From Wyeomyia smithii (lineage: Eukaryota > Arthropoda > Insecta > Diptera > Culicidae), in NCBI RefSeq assembly GCF_029784165.1, contig NC_073696.1, forward strand, positions 103,810,665-103,874,664: DNA of 64,000 nt. Direction: 5' to 3'. Shown here one piece after another: positions 24,040 to 34,970 of this stretch (within the stretch, counting starts at the first letter, position 1; every line of letters starts with the position of its first letter). A program made the position numbers and the translations under genes. The notes below the pieces were generated by a model that saw only the letters and a list, made by a program, of their open reading frames with translations, searched no databases and had not been told where the DNA came from.

Positions 24040-24764
24040 CTTACCTTACCAAACAGTCCCAAGCCGTGGTGTGGCCTTTGCTGTACGTAAGAGTCGTCTC
24101 CATTCCACTCGGTCCATGGCTGCAGTTCACCAGCTCTGCAGTCTGCGTAGGGTCCGCCGGTCGTCTCCCACCTGATCGATCCACCTTGCCCGCTGTGCAC
24201 CTCTCCGTCTCGTCCCTGACGGATTGGTTTCAAGAACCATCTTTACCGGGCTGTCGTCTGACATCCTTACAACATGCCCAGCCCACCGCAGCCTGCCTAT
24301 CTTAGCGGTGTGGACGATAGATGGCTCCCCAAGCAGCTCCTGCAGTTCGTGGTTCATTCGCCTTCTCCACACTCCGGTTTCCATCTGCAGTCCACCGAAG
24401 ATGGTACGCAACACCTTCCGCTCGAAGACCACAAGGGCGCGTTGGTCCTCCACAAGCATAGTCCATGTCTCATGCCCGTAGAGGACTACCGGTCTGATCA
24501 GCGTCTTGTAGATGGTTAACTTGGTGCGGCGGCGAATTCTTCTCGATCGAAGCGTCCTCCGGAGACCAAAGTATGCACGATTTCTTGCCATAATGCGCCG
24601 TTGAATTTCTCTGCTGGTATCGTTGTCGGCAGTTACCAGTGAGCCCAGGTACACGAACTCATCGACCACCTCGATTTCATCACCACCAATTTGAACTCGA
24701 GGTGGGAGGTTACTGATACTGTTGCTGTCTTCACGTGAACCCCTTCTTTTCATGTATTTCGTCG
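24040..24764 (-). mobile_element. 5'-truncated RTE-type retrotransposon with 16-bp target duplication
   Basis: A 725-bp 3' end of a non-LTR element, inserted on the minus strand. The 16-bp direct repeat TCTCTTCCAATAACAA is perfect on both sides (24024-24039 and 24765-24780), which marks a target-site duplication. In element orientation the 3' end is a short tandem GGTAAGGTAAG with no poly(A), as in many RTE-like elements. The 5' end is cut inside the reverse transcriptase region (at TTKYM). The intact boundaries and long open frame suggest a fairly young insertion. Confidence 0.85.
24127..24764 (-). pseudogene. C-terminal part of RTE-type reverse transcriptase
   Basis: This open frame of about 212 codons is the end of the RTE polyprotein after the catalytic YADD box. 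Motifs in order are EFVYLGSLVTADNDTS, EIQRRIMARNRAYFGLR, TKLTIYKTLIRPVVLYG, a Glu-Thr-Trp (ETWT), VFERKVLRTIFGG and IGRLRWAGHVVRM, then a basic tail. These belong to the thumb and C-terminal domain. The endonuclease and catalytic palm are missing through 5' truncation, so the fragment cannot work alone. The frame is uninterrupted to its stop at about 24127. The residues encoded upstream of 24764 (MLLEE) come from flanking DNA. Confidence 0.85.
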
Positions 24765-24786
24765 TCTCTTCCAATAACAAACTTAC

Positions 24787-27700
24787 AGTTAATGGAGTGC
24801 ATCCAATTGAGACGACTCCCTAAAAGTGCTAAATACTAACCCCCTTCGGACTGTTGTTTCATTATCACGTCGACCACAAAGACTATAAATATTGGTTGTA
24901 ACGAATGTAATAATGAATGGTCATTATTATTCAAATAATGCATTGCTTTGGCCTCAATACAGCTAGATCTGACTTTCAATGTTAAGTTTTAAAATGACAC
25001 AAAGTGAATTTCGATTATTTTCTTCTATGCTGTAAGAATTCGTTTGATATCAGTATGTATACATATGACCCAAAACGGCAGTCAGAACAGAGCAGTTCAC
25101 AGTAAAATTTTCAACAACCCGTAACATTCATAGTTCGTATACATTCATGTACGTTCCAATAGGATATATTATTTGATGTTGTACCTCATAAAGCTAATCG
25201 CAATAATCTAACTATATTTTCAAACCCCAATAAACACCAGACGCGTTTTTATATCGAGTTATTCGCAAATCTCGTTCCACTTCCATCCCGTGTGGACATG
25301 AAAACCAATAAAACCAAACCAGGGGGATCATGGGCCTCTGCTCCTGCCATGTGCCGCTGTTGAGTGGTAGCGCAGTGTACAGTGGTGCAATATTCCAGAA
25401 CCGGTAGTTAAATTCGATCCAGTGCGTGGTGCTTCACGGCCAACCGAAGAAGGAAGCGTTTGTTTGGCGCAAATTGAAACAAGAAATGACCATAAAATAG
25501 CAATTACTGGAGAATTTATGAAAAAAATATTGAGATTTTCTCGGCGTCCTAACATGGGATGTCCATTGGCCAGTTCAGTCGTTAGTCTGCTGCCGGTCTG
25601 GAGCTGGACGGTTTAATGCGTCCTTTCCCGACCATGGTCTGCACATTTACAGCCGCCCATCCTGGTTTGGCTCGACACGATTCGATGTCGCCCGAGTGTG
25701 CTTAGAGAGCTGGAGCACTTTAGGGGGAATAAATATGCCATAAAAAAGAGCAGTTAATCCTGCTGATGGCGGTTCGTTTGCCAGTATCCATCGGGATCGG
25801 TGCCGCCGAGGTGCAGTGCATCGAATGCATGATGTGCACTTTCGCATTGAAATATTTACACCCAAACGAATCGTAATCCTGATTAAAGTTTTATTCTCTC
25901 TACCCCGTAAACCGTACTTTGTCGCAGCTGTAAAAACGGGTCAAATTGGTTGAACAGCAATTTATTTAAAATTTCATCAAATGGAAAGCTTGTTGCTGCA
26001 CACACGTGGTGTGCTAGAACGAAGCAAAATCCTCCGAGGAATCACCAAGTACTCAGCATCAACTGCAAGTGACAATCCAGCAGTCATTGACCGTATTCAA
26101 CTTACAGAAGGGTTTAGTTGTTTCTCTGTAGGGGAAAACACAAAGAATACCTACCTTCTCTTTCATAATGTTCTGCTCTTGTTTGTACTGCAACAATGCA
26201 CGCTACTTTTCAACTATGTATGTTAAGAGATGTGTCATTCGTACCGAATCCGGGGTCGCTTCAAGTAGTTAGCGCAGTTTTTACTTGCTACTGTATGAGC
26301 GGCATATTTCAAGCAGTCGGTTCCGGGATTGTATATCAGAAGGTTGATAAATAAGGTCAAATCTATTTCGGCGACGTAGAGATTGGTGCCGAAAATGCAT
26401 GATTTCTTCCGTTTTTCGCGTTTTTTAGTAGTCCTTTTTTTAAAATAAACTGTTGATTTTTTTGCGACTATTTCCTTAAGTGTTATATAAAGGGCCAAAC
26501 AAAAAAAAGTCTGAAATTCATCAATGAAGACTAACAATAGGGAATTTGTAGATGATCGGAGCAAAAAAAATCGGATCGGATGATTTTGCATAGAATTTCT
26601 GAGTTCATACAAATCAACTAAACTGCAATGTAGTTCCATGTGCCATTTTGTTCTTGAGTAAAGTTTTTAGGTAAAAGGTCCTTTATTTCAATACTTTGCC
26701 GCCTAAATTATGTCAAACTTATTTTTTCTAAAATTAAAAAAAATCTGAAAAACGATACCTCTTGGAGACGACAATCAACTGCAAATTTTAAGATGAAAAA
26801 AAAAATTATACAAAATACAAAATGCCGGACTTATCAACTAATTATTACATATCTGTTCGATAATGATATTTAGAAATTGAAAATTATTTATTTTTTAATC
26901 GGTGTAAACGTAGAAAGATTTTAAAAAACCCCAAAAACTTTTCCTTTGTTACGCACGCACGTTTGTTAGCACGGACTTTGATAGAAGTTGAAGGCCGTTT
27001 CAACTTTGACCTATGAAATTTAATTCATCACCTTTTTATAGAAAATCGTACCTGGCTTTCCTTCCAATCGATCGACCACCCACTGGTGAATCTAAGTGCG
27101 TGTAGTATAAAACAGAGGAAGTAAAACAAAAACTCCATTCCTGAGTGTTTGGTTTAAGAGCATCACTCGGATGAGGGGAGAATTAAGATCTCAAGTCCCA
27201 CGCCGAATCCTTCTAGAACTGTGGCTGTTGAAATGGTGGGATGTCGATTATCTGACTGTGAAGAACTTTTCAGCTGAGTAGTAAAAGTAGACGTGCGGTG
27301 AACCAATCGTTTAACAACCAGTATGCAACTTGCACAAGTCAGTGGCCATTACAGTAATCGGGGGGATCGCAGAACACCACGGCAGCGTTGGATATGTGCA
27401 ATCGCTGCGAGGTACGTGTACGATAAATGAGTTCTACCCTCATTGAGAACGAAGGTTCCACACTCGATGCGATATTTGATGGTATTGTTCGATTGAGAGC
27501 CGATAAAATGCACGATTTAACGACTTCATTTCGATGGCGCAGTGCATTCATAGCGATGAGTGGGAGTCATGTCTCCGTGTGGCACTTGACGGAAACGATG
27601 CAATTTAGATCAGATTTATCGGCGTATTAGGGGTACGAATGGTGCGAAGGTTACTGGCCAAGTAATGACGTCCTAGGTATTGTTCGGATGCATTGTGCTT

Positions 27701-29710
27701 TCCGTAATTGTCTTACAGCTCGCCTTTAGATCTCAGTATTCGAATGTTTACTTTCAGCTGCAGTAAATTCCATTTGGTACTTAACATTAAATTTTATTTT
27801 CATCTTAACTATCAAGTTATACGTTTTTTATAAATACGACACACATCGTCCGGAAGATTTCTTCATGGCCTCATCGTAAGCAGTATTTCACCGATTTTCG
27901 TCTAATCAGGCACCGAGCTTGAAATCTTCAAGGTTTTAAATCTGCATGCTTTGCTCTGACAGATGCCATAAATTTGAAAACCCCGCTCCACTATCCGTAG
28001 AGCAACAATCGCTTCTCCTCTGTTGCATCCTTCTTACATAACCTCACCAACAAGGGGTACAGTACGGCATTGTCGCACAGGAAGGAGGACCATTGCCAGC
28101 GATGAGTGAGGGGCACAATGACCTCTCTCGACGAATGCATCGTGCCACCGTGCGCGAACTGTCGCTGAGATAACAACAGTAACATTGTGGCCACACATCT
28201 GATCCTGCGACTGACTTGGTTGGCTGGCGCAAGCAAAAATGGTCCACTGAGACGTCGACAGAGTCAGCAACCGTTATGATGTCGGTGCAGGATCGAGACC
28301 GAACCGGACCGCGGCCGACCGAAACCGTCGTCACAGCCGCAGCAGCTCGTTGCAGGTGAACGGTTGATCGGGTAATTTATTTCATTATTGTTATACATCT
28401 TCAGACCGACCCGGGGGAGGGAGGTAAAGAGAAGAAGTTTCACGACGTTAAAGACGATGACGATGACGACGAGGACGACAATGCAAAGCTTTAAGTTACC
28501 GGTTAACATCGTGCACACAGGCTGGAGATAAGATGGGAGGGGCAGTGCATAGTCGCCGCGCGCCGTCCAGACTGGAATGTTTAATTAAATTGCACCTCGG
28601 GCAACCTTTCCAGTGCATGAGGTTGGCAAATTTAGTCGCGCGACAAGTGTATAAATAAAAAGGAACCCAACTGTTGTACTAGATTAAGTTTGTTTTTTTT
28701 TTGCACTGCTATTGCCGGAGGAAAAAATGACAAACTCTGTTTAGTTGCGGTCCGATTCGAGAATATTTCGTATTATAATTACTAAGCAGTCTTGCTTGTA
28801 ATTCTGTTACTGTACTGTTTATTAAAAGATGAGTCCAGCTGTAAGTGATGGTCGATTTCGACTCTAAACCAACAAGAGGCATCATATACGTGTTGACACA
28901 TTAAGGATTTTGATACGACATCAATTACTTTTGAATGTGTGTAAATGTTAAATTTTTTGCCAAATAGTTCCATTCAAAGAAAACGAAATTACAAAAATAG
29001 CTACCATTCGATCCGATGACTATATCCTTATGTCGAGAAGCACGTATATGAAGATTACTCCGAAAATTACGAGCAAAATGAAGCGTTTTTCCAATATTTA
29101 GGGCCTGCTTTCCTTTTCAGAAGCTACTCATTTTTGTTTGCCCCTAAAACCCTTCTCTTACGTCATAAAATACCCATGCCAAGTTTGGTAGAGATCGATC
29201 TAGGCGTTCCATATTCAAATATACCTTCACTTTTTTATAGGTAGATTTTAGAAGGTTCTATTTGCTTTGATCGATTTTTTATTTTGGTCATAGCTAAGCT
29301 GGAGCAAAATTCCTTAATGTGTTTTAGGTTAGAAAGCTTCTTCTCTTTAACCCTCCGCTATCAAACTGTACAAAACAAACTTGTCATTAAAAGTGTTTTA
29401 CCATTTTTCTTGGTTTTACATTGCTTTGCACATACCTGTCATCAATCAGATTTCAATCTGACGTCAATATGGAGGAGTATCGGCCTTTAGTCTCTGGACG
29501 TTATCCCTTTCGGGAAATATCAACTCTGCAGGAAATGAGATCGATTTTCGCAGGTTTCCAGAAACTAAAATTAAAAAATAGCGTCGGAGACTTGTTGATT
29601 TCTAAGCACCACTTTGGTTCCATAAATATCTATATTCCTTCTCTCAAATCGGCCATATTCTAATTAAGGGTCAGCATTTCTCAAATGTCATCAAACGTCG
29701 ACCCTGACCC
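24787..29710. other. Long unassigned stretch
   Basis: No protein family is recognised. The minus-strand frames at 26235-26639, 28044-28334 and 28264-28518 have no recognisable motifs. A GAC/GAT trinucleotide tract lies at about 28452-28482. The part 28000-28600 is GC-richer and looks low-copy. Nothing else stands out. Confidence 0.4.
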
Positions 29711-29906
29711 AGTGTTGCGAAATTTCGACACTGCAAAATGAAAATGATGCAACAGAAGTTTCACTCTCACTCTCTTCAAGCTGATATTGAGTGTCACCCG
29801 AGTCAATTATCAGTGAAAATCATGTCAGTGATAAAAATGATATGTCCTAATTAAAATCGAAATTATTTGATCTGAGGCAATCCATTGCATGAAATTGATG
29901 AAGTAG
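29711..29906. repeat. MITE-like interspersed repeat, copy 2 (truncated)
   Basis: It matches the copy at 4870-5289 over about 160 bp. It starts with CAGTGTTGCGAAATTTC. On the right the similarity ends at about 29906, about 20 bp before retrotransposon sequence starts, so the right half of this copy is missing here. Confidence 0.5.
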
Positions 29907-29925
29907 GTATGGTTTTTTTCCGGGG

Positions 29926-30906
29926 AGATCGACAGCGACAAATTTGGTGCAGTTTACTTCTATGTGTCTAAAGTCAATGGAACAAGGATCTCAGATCGAT
30001 ACAGTCTACACCGACCTAAAGTCAGCATTCGACAAAGTTAACCATCGGATTTTCTTAGCGAAACTGGACCGTCTAGGCGTGGATAGAATCGTATTTGACT
30101 AATCGACAACTGAGAGCCAAACTAGGAACTTCCGAGTCAGCGCCGTTCAGCAATTACTTCGGTGTCCCCCAAGGAAGTAACCTGGGGCCGTTACTATTCT
30201 CATTATTCTTCAACGAAGTCTGTCATGCTGTTCCTCAAGGTTGCAGGTTAGTCTACGCCGATGACTTCAAAATTTATCAGCTGGTGAAGACACTAAACGA
30301 TTGCCGAAAGCTGCAGCAGATCATCGATATCTTCGCAGACTGGTGTGAGCGAAACTTTCTAACCATAAGCGTGAAGAAGTGTATGGTTATATCGTTCACT
30401 AGAAAAAGAATACCTGTCCACTGGGACTATCGCATTGGAACTGAGGGGTTGGAAAGAGCTAAGGTCGTGGAGGATGTCGGTGTCTTGTTGGATTCCGAGA
30501 TGAGCTTTCGTGAACACTACGCCTACATTACCAGTTAGCCTCTGAATTCCGTGATCCCTGTTGTTTACGCTCACTGTACCAAAGTTTAGTGCGATCCATA
30601 CTTGATACAGCAGCTATAGTCGGGACCCCTTTTTACAACGTCTGGATCAGTAGAATCGAGAGAATTCAAGCGAAGTTCGTAAGGTACGCCCTGCGATTTT
30701 TACCCTGGCAAAACACTAGCGATCTTCCATCTTACGAAAGCCGTTGCCGCTTGCTGCGTATGGTTACGCTGCAAAAGAGGCGAAAAATCCTGGGGACCAT
30801 CTTTCTGGCCAAGGTCCTCTCAGGAGACGTAAGTGCACCATGGATTTTTGCTCAGATTAATTTAAACATTATTCCTCGACCACTGAGACAGCGAAGCTTC
30901 CTGTGA
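29926..30906 (+). pseudogene. Non-LTR reverse transcriptase, frameshifted
   Basis: Three consecutive reading segments. The first (29926-30102) encodes TNLVQFTSMCLKSME and VYTDLKSAFDKVNH with the first catalytic Asp, ending in a stop after a frameshift. The second (30095-30538) encodes FGVPQGSNLGPLLFSLFF and VYADDFKIY, the catalytic YADD box, followed by the fingers/thumb region. The third, after a deletion near 30535, encodes SEFRDP, RSILDTAAIV, VWISRIERIQAKFVRYALRF and ends with PRPLRQRSFL at 30906. The catalytic residues survive, but the frame breaks and missing endonuclease make it inactive. Confidence 0.85.
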
Positions 30907-31102
30907 CTCCAACAACATCGGACCGACTATGCACAGCACGAACTAATAAGACATATGTGATTTCTGTTTAATTCATGTTATCATTTGTTTGACTTCAATG
31001 TTAGTGTTAGAGTGTTTCATGATCGTGTAACAAATTTTACCTTCCAACCATTCTTAGTACGTAAGTGTTCATGTAGACGAATATATCCGATGAATGTAAA
31101 TA

Positions 31103-31103
<1 letters not shown>

Positions 31104-31171
<68 letters not shown>
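31104..31171 (+). repeat. (TAA)n microsatellite tail
   Basis: About 22 TAA units with one interruption (AACAAT). It sits at the 3' end of the non-LTR copy and is probably its retrotransposition tail, possibly expanded since. Confidence 0.9.
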
Positions 31172-31727
31172 TAAAAAAAAAGCAGAGCACAACATAGGTC
31201 CAAAATCGCGAAGCAATATGATATTATGATTAGAATCTCTCTGAAATAGAAACCAGTAAGGACAAAGGGTGATATTGTGTCAACGCAGATTTCGTACGCA
31301 TTGGTACGCATTGGTCATGACACATTTATGCTTTAACTGAATGATACTTGTAATTGCATTAATCGGCCTTTTGAAGGTTATTTCACATCTTTGGAATACG
31401 GTAATACATGATTTTTATCAAATTGCAACTGTGGTCAGTATCCGCTACGGATAAGCTACACTACAACTTGATGTTACTGCACATAAACAGCTTTGCTGAG
31501 TCCGTCACAGAAAATATATTGCACTTATATTTTCACATTTTAAAACTTTTGGAACTTCTTAAGGAAGACGGTTAATTCGACTGTACAGCAAAATTTCGAA
31601 CTCCATTTTCATGTCTGCCACCAACAGCACGAATAGAATTCAGTTATCCTCCAGCCGCACAGTTGCAATATGCAACACGTAACAGCGTAATAAACTGTTG
31701 CGCGGCTGGAAGTATGGCACCTCCTTT
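31172..31727. other. Unassigned DNA
   Basis: No gene or repeat recognised between the (TAA)n tail and the next MITE. Confidence 0.4.
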
Positions 31728-31729
31728 TA

Positions 31730-32210
31730 CAATCAGGCTTTTATTACGCGGTTTTCTATACGCGGATTTTTTACGAGGTTTTTTTACATGGATTTTCGAA
31801 TTACCGCGGGTTTTTTACGTGGATTTTTGAATTACCGCGGTTTTTTATGCAATACCGCGCTAGTTCAAAAAAAAAATAAAATCGCGAATTTTCGAATTAA
31901 CGTGGGTTTGGCACCAGAAACGTTTAAGTCTTTATCTAGTGAAAGATTTAGTCCAAAAAAGACCCTCCGCCCTCCAAAAGATCCGGAATGACAGTCAAAG
32001 AGGACAATTTTAAAAACTTGTTCTAGAGCGTCTCGGTTTTTTTCTAAATCCCTTCTTGCTGTACTACTTTACGCGGATTTTAAAATTAACGTGATTTTTT
32101 TTACGCGGATTTTTGAATTAGCGCGGTTTTTTACGCGGACTTTTGAATTAACTCGTTTTTTCGCGGTTTTTTACGAGGTACGTATTCCTCGCGTAGAAAA
32201 AAATTGACTG
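31730..32210 (-). mobile_element. CGCGTAAA-type MITE, copy 1
   Basis: The 481-bp non-coding element is flanked by TA (31728-31729, 32211-32212). Its subterminal regions are packed with TTTTTTACGCGGATTTTTGAATT-like units in both halves. The interior (AGAGGACAATTTTAAAA, TCTAGAGCGTCTCGG) matches the reverse complement of the copy at 53503-53881. The outer ends are CAATCAGG and CAGTCAAT, diverged versions of CAGTCAGG. No transposase is present. Confidence 0.7.
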
Positions 32211-32212
32211 TA

Positions 32213-32599
32213 CTTGCTTCCATTCAACACGGAAAGAATTTTATTGTCTTCCTTCCGACGATAAGATTCATAAGACATGTTCAATCGTATTACAAACGGA
32301 ATGAAATCTCCTTGTTGCTTGCGAAACCGGAGAAATGACATAACTTAAAAAAAGGTTGAGCCACTGCAACATTACAGGTTATGTATTCTAAAAAACCACC
32401 CACGGGGTACCCGGGTACTCACAAATTAAAATTCTTAAAATTTTGACATTTTTCATCCGATTTTTCATTTTTTATTTCCGGAAATCCCATTTTCCGGGAG
32501 ATATGTTCCGAAACTGAGGAATTTTCTGAATATTCGACATTATTATTGGTACAATAAAAATTGATACCTCATATGAATACTTTCGAAATTGGAATAATA
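32213..32599. other. Unassigned DNA
   Basis: No gene. The end of this stretch grades into diverged copies of the 120-bp repeat. Confidence 0.4.
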
Positions 32600-33230
32600 A
32601 CAAGACCTGAAAACGACCCTTATGGCCATTTTGAATATCAAAAAGGCGACTTCCGGTTCCTATAAAAGAACACCAAAATTAGCTGAATACTACCCAATAT
32701 GGGTATGATGCCCAGAGTGCGGAAATCAACTCCAGACACTAGTTTGTAATTTAAGATGGTGACGTCCGTTTTCTAAAAACAGCCAAAATAGGTCAAACAC
32801 TACCTCATATGAGTACATTCGGAATCGGGATTATGTTCAAAGACCTGAAAACGACCCTAGAAGCCATTTTGAAATTCGCGACTTTCAGTTTATGAAAAAG
32901 CAACTTTCGATTTATTAAAAAGATTCTAAAATGGCCGAGTACCACCTAAAGACCGGAAATCAACTTCACACGCCATTTTGAAATTCAAGGTGGTGACTTC
33001 CGGTTCGTCTGGTATCGTTTTGAGGATTCTAAGCAGCATTCCGATTCAGAAAGTACTCATATTAAGTCAATTTTAACTGTTTCCCGAAACCAGAAGTCAT
33101 TATCTACAATTTCTACTCGGATTTTATTTGATATTTCTCACTGAAAAAAAAATCAATTAAAATCCTAGTATACAAGATTAACGGTAATTCAAACCCGGGA
33201 AACATCTATAATTTTAAAATGGCGTTTGGA
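32600..33230 (+). repeat. Diverged 120-bp tandem repeats
   Basis: Units with GGCGACTTCCGGTTCC (32643), GGTGACGTCCGTTTTC (32757), GCGACTTTCAG (32878) and GGTGACTTCCGGTTCG (32991) belong to the same family as 15440-16390. Near 33050-33120 the orientation appears to switch (CCGAAACCAGAAGTCATT), so the array is inverted around that point. Confidence 0.7.
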
Positions 33231-33243
33231 GTTGATCTCCAGT

Positions 33244-34477
33244 AGGGTGGCAATGCTTGCATAAAGAAAATTTCATCATCGAATCTCAAAAACCGACCCC
33301 AAAAAATTATCTGTGCAAAATTTCAACTCAATCGGGGGGAGGGGGGGTGTTGTTTAAAGGTTCTTCAAAGCGCTAAAAGTTGTGATTTTTTGACCTCGAC
33401 GAAAAACTACCAAGTGGGGAGTACAGGAAACTGGGAAAATCGAAATTTTTTTTTCGATACCAAATGTCTTAAAAATGCATAAAACTTGGAGATCTGGTGT
33501 TATCCCGAAAAATCAAAAATTTGACCGAAAATCTACCTTCAGGGGCTTAGCCGTTTTCTGAGCAACCGAAAGCCTGATATGGAATATCTTGAAACGGGCT
33601 TTTAAAATGACTCAGAGCTCGTTCCAAACCAAATATAAATTATTTTAATGTTCTTTTGTTACCTCAAACTTGATTTTCATAAGGGTGGTTTATTTATTTT
33701 TTTACTAGGGTGGTTCCAAAAACAATCAAAATGAAATTTATTGTTATTGAATAGGAAATAGCAATTATAGTAGGAAACTTATGTCATTGCCGTTGCGAAA
33801 CTGGTGCCATGACTAGCAATATTTATTAAATGGGAAACTACAATAAGTTTTGTACATAACAGTGCATGTAACAGATGATTAAGAAATTGAAATTCTCTTT
33901 TTCTTTGAATATCATAAAATTTCATAGTTTTCGTAGTTGCCACCCCCCTAACGGAAAACAACTCGGTCCATCCTTGTGCGATATCAAGTATGAGATGTAA
34001 AATAGGCAAATAAATATGATCTTTTTCCCTACTTAACCCTTTCAAATTGAATTTTATTTGTTTTGGTTTTTTGGTTCACCCTAGTAAAAAATAAATGAAC
34101 CACCCCAATGAAAATCTAGTTTGAGATACCTAATGAAAAAATAAAATATTCCATATTAAGCCTCCGGTTGCTCAGAAAACGGCTTAGTTCCAGAAAGTCG
34201 ATTTTCTAACAATTTTTTTTCGAGATAACACCAGATCGACGTTTTATGCATTTTTAAGACATTTGGCATCGAAAAAAAAAATTCGATTTTCCCAATTTTC
34301 TGTACTCCACCCTTAGTAGTTTTCCGAAGGTCGAAATATCACACCTTTGAGCGCTTTGAGGCACCTCTAAATCAAAGCGCTGAGCTGAAATTTTGCACAG
34401 ATCATTTTTTTGGCCAATGAATAAAATGTACATGGTCGGTTTTAGGAATTTGACATGACCCTTTTCGCTGCCACCCT
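33244..34477. mobile_element. Foldback DNA element with about 400-bp arms (MULE-like)
   Basis: The ends read AGGGTGGCA (33244) and TGCCACCCT (34477). The left arm (33244 to about 33720) and right arm (about 34070-34477) are inverted copies that stay similar throughout, for example CAAATGTCTTAAAAATGCAT in both. The flanks are GATCTCCAGT (33234-33243) and AATCTCCAGT (34478-34487), a 9/10 match. Long inverted arms with a 9-10-bp duplication suit Mutator-like or foldback elements. A TA-flanked reading is also possible (TA at 33243-33244 and 34477-34478). The centre has no recognisable transposase. Confidence 0.65.
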
Positions 34478-34489
34478 AATCTCCAGTCT

Positions 34490-34970
34490 CTGGAAATCAT
34501 CCCAATTCCGAAAATACTTCAATTGTATTCGGCCAAAACTGGTTCTTTTCCAAAAACCGGAAGTCACCATTTTGGAATTCAAAATGGCCTTTGTGGCTGA
34601 TTTCAGGTCTATGGACATCGTGCCGATTTCGAATTCGTTCGATTGTATTCGGCCAAAACTGGTTCTTTTCCAAAAACCGGAAGTCACCATTTTGGAAATT
34701 AAAATGGCCTTTGTGGCTGATTTCAGGTCTATGGACATCGTGCCGATTTCGAAACTATCCATATGATGTGGTTTTTGGACAATTTTAGCTGTTTTACGCA
34801 AACCGGAAGTCACCATCTTAATTTCAAAATGTTGTCTGGAGTTGATTCCTGTTCGCTAGGCACCATCCCGATTCCGGAAATACCCATATTCGGTGATATT
34901 CGGCTAATTTTGGTTCTGTTCCTGATACCGGAAGTCGCCATTTTGGAATCCAAATTCTCGGTTCCCGAAA
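34490..34970 (-). repeat. 120-bp tandem repeats with a recent duplication
   Basis: Same repeat family in the opposite orientation (CCGGAAGTCACCATTTTGG). Two adjacent units, 34522-34633 and 34642-34753, differ at only two positions over 112 bp, while other units in the window are far more diverged. This shows a recent local duplication with an exact 120-bp offset. The open frames here (34442-34816 and others) merely read through the repeat. Confidence 0.85.

Larger units (their letters stand above)
29926..31171 (+). mobile_element. 5'-truncated non-LTR retrotransposon (Jockey/CR1-like), (TAA)n tail
   Basis: Reverse transcriptase sequence begins abruptly at about 29926 and continues to about 30906. 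It is followed by an untranslated part and a (TAA)n tail at 31104-31171. A simple TAA tail is common in I, CR1 and related clades. A target duplication was not found, so the 5' junction is approximate. The preceding MITE-like repeat stops about 20 bp before the retrotransposon sequence. Confidence 0.75.

Noticed and set aside
24066..24519. Plus-strand frames opposite the RTE fragment
   Set aside because: Antisense shadows of the reverse transcriptase frame.
34442..34816. 124-codon frame with internal protein repeats, and its plus-strand counterpart
   Set aside because: The repetition comes from the 120-bp tandem DNA repeat, whose period is a multiple of three.
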